NCBI RefSeq assembly: GCF_004210375.1
Contig: NC_134837.1
Location: forward strand, 22,577,586 to 22,641,585
Length of the DNA: 64,000 nucleotides
Source: Tachypleus tridentatus
Lineage: Eukaryota; Arthropoda; Merostomata; Xiphosura; Limulidae
Direction: 5' to 3'
In this document: piece by piece, positions 57,001 to 64,000 of the stretch
Layout of the letters: the number at the start of each line of letters is the position of its first letter
Numbering within the stretch: the first letter of the stretch is position 1
Program-made: the position numbers and the translations under genes
Notes under the pieces: model-generated
The model's input: only the letters and a program-made list of their open reading frames with translations
Database searches by the model: none
Told to the model about the DNA's origin: nothing

Positions 57001-58060
57001 TGGAATCCAGAATAGACAAGCTATTAAACATGTATAGAATAGGTTCAAAAAAGAAAATCATTAGTGTAGAAACAGGGAGAAGACAAAGAGCCCTCCTAGT
57101 GATTAATAAAGGAGTCAACTGCAGAGTTAATGGTATGTATAATCAGTTGGCATCTATGAACGATCAAAAAAACCAAAATTGAATGTACCACTAAAAGTTC
57201 TAAGAGGAGAATTTGAAGAGACGATACGTCTTGACACCAACAACTCAAATTCACATGAGAGTCAAGACATGCCCCACATCTTATTAAGGTGGCATTTGGA
57301 AACAGAAGACTTAGATGAGATGAAGTGGAATATTCACTATAGGAGAAGCTTTATGAAGTCAGCAGGTGAAGTATTCAGATAAGGAAGGAGGATGGTTGAA
57401 GACAATGTGCAATAAATGTCACAAATGAGCACACCCTAAGGGGATATAGGATTCCATGGAAGCCTACATCCCAAAGAGAGAAAGAACCACCATACAGAGA
57501 GAAGGAAAAGATATGACAGAGGAAACTAATTATTCCATGTCCCTCTAAAGAAGTGTCGAAGGCTGGGCTCTGCAGACATATGAATGATATAACACCCAAA
57601 TGAAATGGGTATGACATGAAGATCCTCCAAGATGAACCAACTAACCCAGATGCATCACCTTCCAAAGAAGGAGACAAGAGTGGCTAGAGAAGACTTGTTG
57701 GGAAAGATCTCAATTAAAAAGAAAAGGCATCCAAAATGTCAGTATCAATTATTCCAAGCTGTTGGATGAAAGACCAATGTAGAATGAGGAAACCCCAACA
57801 GGAAAGTACAGGAAGACAATAAACAGACTGAGACATGAAAGTTGTAAGATTTGACAGCTATCTACAGGTTTCCTGGAATCAAAGAAAAGATGGAAAGAAA
57901 AATATTTGAAAAGGAATGAGAAATTCATCCAATAGCGATTGTAGCCATTAGGACCAACGCTGCCAACAACCAATGCTGGCAAGAGATGAGATCCCTGGGA
58001 GAATGTAAAGTAATGGTAACAGGAGAGGAAAGACAAAGATGAATGCTGTCTGTTAAAAAT
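54100..58060 (+). repeat. Family X repeat, longest copy
   Basis: Left modules (54105-54690) align with the 22.0 kb copy. CTATTTTGAAAAGCAGGCC at 55442, an AGTTGGTACAGTCCAGTAG module at 55512 and GAGGAACCCTCTATCTCAGC at 55570 align with the 33 and 39 kb copies. A purine-rich tract fills 55.6-58.0 kb. The copy thus links all modules in one stretch of almost 4 kb. Minus-strand frames here are hydrophobic and fragmentary. Confidence 0.6.
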
Positions 58061-59975
58061 CCTAGTTCTTAACTAATGGTTTATAACACTCTCAGTTTGA
58101 ATAAATTGCTTCGCGAAGCTGATATATCAATAATTATTTTTCTTCTGTTACCTTTAGAGTAAGATTGGAAGGAATTTAGGACAAATTACTTGTTTTAATG
58201 TTATTATTAGCAAAGCCGAATTTGAGACTATGACAGGATTTGAAAGCATTGATTTAAAAATGTAACGATTTATTAGATCATTTACAGTAAAAGCAACAGC
58301 ATCTTATTAAACAAACTTTTAAGTAAAAGTGAAATACATTCAAGACCTGATTACTTTTTCAGATGAATTGATGCCATACTGGTAATATTTAGAAGATCGG
58401 CAATGTTCAGTCTGTCCAGTTTATTCAATCAAATTTACACCAACATCTTCTTGGTTATAGATTAAACGAAAGTAGCAAAAATATCTGCTACTTTTCAATA
58501 CTAAAACTATAAGTTAAAGTAAAGAACAATATGTAACATGTCAGCTCCGTTACATCTGCCATATCCTGTGCCGATGAGAACTTTTATTCAATACCAGAAT
58601 TTATCAACCCGGCTGGGATACAAGTCATGGTAGTGGTCAAGGAGATAAATTTATGACCAGTTTCACTAACTGTCGGTATACACAGTATAATTAAAATATA
58701 TTCAGATTACATTGTTATTGTATGAAATTATAGATATTATTTAGCATTATTTCAGAATTCTGTTCCATAAACTGAATATAACGTAATTAACCTAAATTTA
58801 TGTCATGTTTAATTTTATAACACAGGCACGTAAAAGGGTTCATTGTGGTGATTGCATCCTTAGCAAAACTGGACACGGTTTTAATTTTTTTTCTTCTGTT
58901 ATATTTTCTTTTGGACTCTAATATCTCAGAAGTATTATACGTTTATAAAACAATTCTGCCGCTTCATTAACATTATTTGAAGAGGTAAACTACTGCCAAT
59001 CAATTTCTCCCATCAGGTGATACTTAAAGTCAAAATTAACTTTTTTTTTCAAATCATAAGTATACTCTAAACAATTAGCTGGACTTAATCTGGTAAACAA
59101 AGTTAAAATACGTAACGTTTAATGCAGTTTATTTCGCAACTTCGCATTTCAATCACATGCAGGAGCAAATTTTGTTTAGTTTTTGTTACGATCGTGAAAT
59201 GTTGCAAGTTCAACTGTAAAAAGCTTCCAATTTTTAAAATTAATTTCAAAGCTAAACATCGTCAGCTGTTATTATTACGAAATAACAGAGACTCTAAAGT
59301 TCTTTGAAGACAAAAGTATCACAAAAATTTGTTGGCAAAGAAGTTTATTTTAGGTTAACCAACAAGCAGAAGTCGTCTTCAAAGAAAGCAGTAGAACTTA
59401 AGTTATTTATAGCAGCGTGTAGGTCGGTCCTTGTAGTTCGACTAAGCTTCAAGAACGAATTAAGAGCATGTTCACATCTACGGGATATTCAGAGGTCTCA
59501 GTTAATTAGGTTTGAGTGATTTAAAAGTTCTATTTTATTTATTTAAAGAGCATATTTAACTCTAAGCTCATCAACTTTGTAATTCGGTAACATAACGATT
59601 TCTAGACGTCAAGTATAGCTTCGATAATTTCTCAATGTGTAAGATGTGGATATACGGCACACTTCTACTTTGGGTTTCACAATGTAGGTATCCCTATTTT
59701 AGCAGTAAGCAGTTTTTATACTTTTGTTTTCAGTATCTAACTTGGATGTTTTAAACCCTTGAATTATTTGATAACGAAGCCGATCAATTTGAAACGAAAT
59801 ATCTTATTTAAGCTATTTTTAGAAATTAAGCAAAACACTAATAGTTCTCGTGGTTATGTAGTAAACGATACTTAAATATATCTGAATTATGCAGTGAAAC
59901 AATTCATTATTTAGAGCATAAAGCAAATAAGTAATGTAATCGTCATATTTCTAATTTGGCTAAAGAAGTTAAACT
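58061..59975. other. AT-rich, nothing recognised
   Basis: More CpG than the flanks around 59.1-59.6 kb, but no exon or element can be defended. Confidence 0.4.
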
Positions 59976-60124
59976 AACATTATTGTTGTTGTTGTTTTCA
60001 ATTAAGTACAAAGCTACACAATGGGCTATCTGTGCTTTGCCTACCACAGGTATCGAAACCCGGATTTTATCGTTGTACGTCTGCAGACATACCGTTGAGC
60101 CATTGGGGGGGGCAACATTATTGT
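59976..60124 (-). repeat. tRNA-derived SINE, type 3, with target duplication
   Basis: AACATTATTGT flanks the element at 59976-59986 and 60114-60124. The body has AAAGCTACACAATGGGCTAT, GTATCGAAACCCGG and GCAGACATACCGTTGAGCC; its complement shows a tRNA-like A box and a B box CGGGTTTCGATACC. Confidence 0.9.
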
Positions 60125-60198
60125 AACAAGACCTTCTATACAGTATTCGAAACCACTTTTTTGTAGTTTTTAATTTTATAACAAATGTGCATTGCAAA

Positions 60199-60470
60199 AA
60201 GTTTGTTTTTGAATTTCGCGCAAAGCTACAGGAAGGCTATATGCGTTACCGTCCCTAATTTAACAGTTTAAGACTAGAGGGAAGGCAGCTAGTCATCACC
60301 ACCCATCGTCAGCTCTTGGGCTACTCTTTTACCAACGAATAGTGGAATTGTTCGTCACATTATAACGCCTCCACGGCTAAAAAGGCGAGCATGTTTGGGG
60401 CGATGGGGATTCAAACCCGCGTCCCTTAGACTACGATTCAAACGCCTTAATCACCTGGCCATGCTGAGCC
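60199..60470 (-). repeat. tRNA-derived SINE, type 1, near full length
   Basis: GTTTGTTTTTGAATTTCGCG at the left and the complement of the tRNA-like head (TGGCCATGCTGAGCCC) at the right. All body blocks are present. Confidence 0.9.
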
Positions 60471-61512
60471 CATAAAACCTTTGAAATGTTCAAATTGGCG
60501 GGAAAGTAATTGGAAATTGAAGCTTCACTGAAGTTTCAGATTATTCATATAACTTAAAAATTATTTCGGGATTTTGCAAGTGTTACCAAAACATTCTAAA
60601 ACATTTAGTTAGGATATAGCAAGAAATTAGACTTAAATCTTAAGGCCCAGGATCTTAGTGTAAGATTCATGAAACCGTGAAAGTTTGTCTTTAGATTAAA
60701 AATTATGTATAGATATAATAATATTAGATCAGTATTGTCATATATTTCCAAACTAATATTTTAAATAAAACGTTAGAATCATTCTTCGGGTTACAAATAG
60801 TTTTAGAGAATCCTATAGTTAGTTAATGATGGAAGTGATAACTCGTTGTTGAAATGTTTTAAGATATTTCGTAGATGAGAAACTTTGAATTATAGTGGCA
60901 TAACGAATTAAATTTGTTAATAATATATTAGATATTTTTTGTTTATTTTTAAATATTATACTTGTGATTTGTGTTTGGTAATTGTATAATGCTACCATCT
61001 AATATAAACTTGTTAATATATAATGTATAATTTAAGGACCAAGAAATGCATTTGTATTTGGTAAACACGGTTAATCACTAAAATGTAAATAAATTATGAA
61101 GAGCAGTACTGTTTCCAAGTTAACATTTAGGTTTACTCTTATCATAAAGTTGAAAGGGTAAGAGTCGAAAATCCATGACCTATTTGGTACAGCACTTTTC
61201 AACCTTCACATAGCTTGTTTGTGACCTTATTCTACTTCTTACATTCCTAGTTCACTTTTACATCTCTTGATTTTTTTATGAATGTATAAATGCTGTTTGC
61301 TATGTTGGCACTTACATGTATATTATATGAACTTTCTACCATATCCATTATGTTACGTATTATAACTCATACCGGACGGGCTTCCGATTTATTATGTTAC
61401 ACGTTAGGTTTTCAAATAGCAGGAAATTTTAATTTTAATTTAGAAGTTAATTAAATGTTTGTATTATCAAATGTATTTTTGTAAACAAGATTGTTACATA
61501 TAATTTTCTTGA
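60471..61512. other. AT-rich, nothing recognised
   Basis: No open frame over 60 codons and no element recognised. Confidence 0.4.
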
Positions 61513-61750
61513 TACGTAATCTGAGGGTCGCGGGTTCGCATCCCCATCGCGCCACACATGCCCGCCCTTCCAGCCGTGGGGGCGTTATAATGTGACGATC
61601 AATCCTACTATTCGTTGGTAAAAGAGTAGCCCAAGAGTTGACGGTGGGTGGTGATGACTAGCTGCCTTCCCTCTAGTCTTACACTGCTAAATTAGGGACG
61701 GCTAACACAGATAGCCCTCGAGTAGCTTTGTGCGAAATTCAAAAACAAAT
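61513..61750 (+). repeat. SINE type 1, 5'-truncated
   Basis: Starts inside the tRNA-like head at CGTAATCTGAGGGTCGCGGG (A box missing) and runs through the whole body to GCGAAATTCAAAAACAAA. Confidence 0.9.
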
Positions 61751-61832
61751 TATCAATACTTATATATTTTAATATGCAAAGAACAATACATTTTATGATA
61801 ACGGTTATTATAAATCGTTATTACAAATGATG

Positions 61833-61953
61833 GTTGTGACGCAGTGGTATGCCTGCGAATTTACACCGATAGAATCCGGGTTTCGATACTGTCGTTCGCA
61901 AAGCACAGATAATTAGGGGTTTAGCTTTGTGCTTAAACAACAAACAAACAAAA
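61833..61953 (+). repeat. SINE type 3, tRNA-like strand on plus
   Basis: GTTGTGACGCAGTGGTATGC (A-box region), CCGGGTTTCGATACTG (B box) and a tail with GCTTTGTGCTTAAACAAC then AAACAAAC repeats; complement of the 59.99 kb copy type. Confidence 0.8.
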
Positions 61954-62072
61954 ATGATTATTTATATACAACTTTTTTATAAACTTACAAACAATGTTGA
62001 GACTTCTATCTGGTTTGGAACTGAATCTTATATTGACGGTTTACGATGAGCTAATTAATTCTTTGTTGATAC

Positions 62073-62345
62073 GGGCCGGCATGGGGATATGATTAGGGCG
62101 CTCGACTCGCAATCTGCGGGTCGCGGATTCGGAATTTCCGTCGCACTAATCGTGTTCAAGCGTTCAGCCGTGGGGGCGTTGTAATGAGACGGTCAATCCC
62201 ACTTTTTGTTGATAAAAGAGTAGCCCAAGAATTGGTGGTGGGTGATGATGATTAACTGCCTTCACACTTGTCTCACACTGCTAAATTGAGGACGGCTAGT
62301 GCAGATAGCCCTCCTGTAGCTTAGCTTGAAAATCCAAAACAAACT
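62073..62345 (+). repeat. SINE type 1, left arm of the inverted duplication
   Basis: Head GGGCCGGCATGGGGATATGA, body with AGACGGTCAATCCCAC and GTAGCCCAAGAATTGG, tail AAAATCCAAAACAAAC. Several CpG-type changes mark it as old. Confidence 0.9.
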
Positions 62346-62503
62346 GTTGATACACAAGTACACTTCACTTCACGGGAATGCCAGGTAGTTCTATTCTTGG
62401 TTGGCCTCACGCGGTTTACAAGCTCATTTTTTTACCGAAGAATACATCTGTTGTCCTCGTGGTTTTATTATCGTCCGAAGGTAGTTCACTGAAGTTGAAC
62501 GGT

Positions 62504-62776
62504 TTGTTTGTTTTGAATTTCGCACAAAGCTACTCGAGGGCTATCTGTGCTAGCCGTCTCTAATTTAGCAATGTAAGACTAGAGGGAAGGCAGCTAGTGA
62601 TCAACACCCACCGCCAACTCTTGGGCTACTCTTTTACCAACGAATAGTGGGATTGATCGTCACATTATAACGTCCCCACGGCTGAAAGGACAAGCATGTT
62701 TGGCGCGACGGGGATGCAAACCCGTGACCCTTAGGTTACGAGTCGCACACCTTAACACGCTTGGCCATGCCGGTCC
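62504..62776 (-). repeat. SINE type 1, head joined to the next SINE's tail
   Basis: GTTTGTTTTGAATTTCGCAC at the left; the complement of the tRNA-like head (CTTGGCCATGCCGGTCC) ends at 62776, directly against the tail of the following copy. The two form a head-to-tail dimer on the minus strand. Confidence 0.9.
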
Positions 62777-63044
62777 TTTGTTTTTTGAATTTCGCACAAA
62801 GCTACACGAGGGCTATCTGCGCTAGCCGTCCCTAATTTAACAATGTAAAACTAGAGTGAGGGCAGTTAGTCATTACCACCCGCTGCCAACTCTTGGGCTA
62901 CTCTTTTATCAACGAATAATGGGATTGACCGTAACATTATAACCTCCCACGGCTGAAAGGGCGAAGATGTTTAGTGTGACGGAGATTCGCCCCTGACCCG
63001 CAGATTGCGAGTCGACCCCCCTAATCATATCTCCATGCCGGGCC
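62777..63044 (-). repeat. SINE type 1, right arm of the inverted duplication
   Basis: TTTGTTTTTTGAATTTCGCA to the complement of the head (CTCCATGCCGGGCC). Its head matches the 62073 copy more closely than the intervening copy. Confidence 0.9.
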
Positions 63045-63100
63045 GTATCAACAAAGAATTAATTAGCTCATCGTGAATCGTCAATATGAAATTCAGTTCC

Positions 63101-63445
63101 TTAACCAACTGGTAATGCCTGAATGGTTTGTAATGTTCGAAATCTACAAACTTTCCTGGTCAAATATCTGTAGCTTTCCGATTAATAAGCGTTTATCACA
63201 ACTACATTTTCTAGTTTAGCAAACCAACAATTTAAACCCGTCTTTCCGCGTTGCGTTGGTTATCTTTCAAAAGCTTGAGAGGAGATTTTCCAGAAATTTC
63301 AGCTAAGGCAACAATACTGGTATTTACATACACACATTGTACATTGTTGATTGCTACGCTCGAGAATCTTCTACAAATTCAGAGAGCAATACAAATTTAA
63401 CAATATAAGTTACATGCATTTCTAAATATATAATATTGTCAGTAG
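63101..63445. other. Nothing recognised
   Basis: Unique-looking sequence between SINEs. Confidence 0.4.
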
Positions 63446-63592
63446 CGGATTAACGGGTGTGTTTGTGTGTTTTTCTTATAGCAAAGCCACGTCGGGCTAT
63501 CTGCTGAGCCCACCGAGAGGAATCGAACCCCTTATTTTGCGCTGTAAATCCGAAGACATACCGCTGTACTAGCGGGGGGCCGGATTAACGGG
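63446..63592 (-). repeat. tRNA-derived SINE, type 2, with target duplication
   Basis: CGGATTAACGGG flanks the element at 63446-63457 and 63581-63592. The body has TTTTTCTTATAGCAAAGCC, GGGCTATCTGCTGAGCCCAC and GACATACCGCTGTACTAGCG; the complement has B box GGTTCGATTCC. Confidence 0.95.
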
Positions 63593-63954
63593 CGAGCAGA
63601 TGAAACTGCTGCACAGGGTCTCCCAAAGCAAATGGGGACCCCAACAATTAAAGTTAGAATAATATATATATAAAAGTGTTCTTAAACAGGAAATGAGTTT
63701 TTATTTTTATATTTTGAAATGGTAATGCTATTTGTAATTTTATTATAGTTATGAGTAGATTTTTTTTCGAGGAAGATTTATGATTCTAAACCAGGATTAA
63801 CATTTTAAAATGTACATTTTCAAAATATGGAATTTAATTATAAACATACACATATCTGTAGACCAAAGTGTATATTTAACTTCGAAGCAACACTTGTTTT
63901 GAAGAACAAAAGTAATACCCATAAGGGATGTTAGATTCTTATGACAATGTCTCG
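63593..63954. other. AT-rich, nothing recognised
   Basis: A 61-codon minus-strand frame overlaps the end but shows no domain. Confidence 0.4.
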
Positions 63955-64000
63955 TTTTCTTGTTATTGTTTTTACAGCGCAAAGCTGCGCAATGAGCTAT
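63955..64000 (-). repeat. SINE type 3 start, cut by the window edge
   Basis: TTGTTTTTACAGCGCAAAGC then TGCGCAATGAGCTAT parallels the first 45 bp of the 59.99 kb copy. Confidence 0.75.

Larger units (their letters stand above)
62017..63100. repeat. Inverted duplication of a SINE locus
   Basis: The 56 bp left of one SINE (62017-62072) are repeated inverted at 63045-63100, right of another SINE, with four differences by eye, all transitions. Both SINEs share unusual head features (GATATGATTAGG and CTCGACTCGCAATCTGCGGG). The arms therefore extend through the SINEs, and a third SINE lies between. Confidence 0.85.

Overview
The window looks like non-coding-dominated animal genomic DNA, AT-rich and packed with decayed transposable elements. 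There is no bacterial, phage or plasmid gene organisation. The tRNA-derived SINE families, Penelope-like and Tc1 elements suggest an arthropod. From memory the SINE sequences resemble those of horseshoe crabs (Xiphosura), but this is recall and was not checked by search. No long host ORF exists, so host genes must be read from splice sites and phase.

Host genes. I see a head-to-head gene pair near 27.95 kb whose candidate start codons are only 25 bp apart. The minus-strand gene has a 22-nt first coding exon (27940-27961), a 266-nt acidic/Ser-rich exon (23597-23862), a 36-nt micro-exon (15648-15683) and a possible terminal exon (8852-8884). The plus-strand gene has a 44-nt first exon starting in a TISU/YY1-like motif (27987-28030), then exons at 36894-36959, 41417-41466 and 52992-53037. 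Each junction keeps one open frame. I cannot name either protein. A further plus-strand candidate exon (27051-27126) lies in the first intron of the minus gene.

Transposable elements, left to right. 2.3-6.0 kb: two Jockey-like LINE pieces around a 5'-truncated Penelope-like element (PLE). 7.0-8.3, 12.8-14.2 and 47.2-48.5 kb: Tc1-like elements. 9.7-10.4 kb: possible piggyBac-like remnant and a long hairpin. 10.6 kb: mariner-derived MITE. 10.95-11.44 kb: 35-bp minisatellite. 11.6-12.8 kb: Ty3/gypsy pol remnant. 16.0-17.0 kb: a multicopy arthropod transposon-like ORF with a heat-shock-element array on its 5' side. 22.9-25.7 and 38.2 kb: CR1/L2-like LINE pieces. 30.0-31.9 kb: a PLE copy with an inverted 5' segment. 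41.5-42.05 kb: hAT transposase remnant. Three tRNA-derived SINE families are scattered throughout and densest at 59.9-63.6 kb.

A long unclassified repeat, here called family X, recurs at about 17.6-20.8, 22.0-22.8, 32.4-34.2, 39.2-40.4, 46.9-49.9 and 54.1-58.0 kb. Copies share ordered sequence modules and end in a purine-rich tract, always on the same strand. Its complement gives the long hydrophobic but meaningless minus-strand ORFs.

The three PLE copies each carry a hammerhead-ribozyme-like motif near the 3' end. The strongest second-look items are the hidden bidirectional gene pair, the hammerhead-like motifs, the heat-shock-element array, the twin-priming-like PLE inversion and family X.
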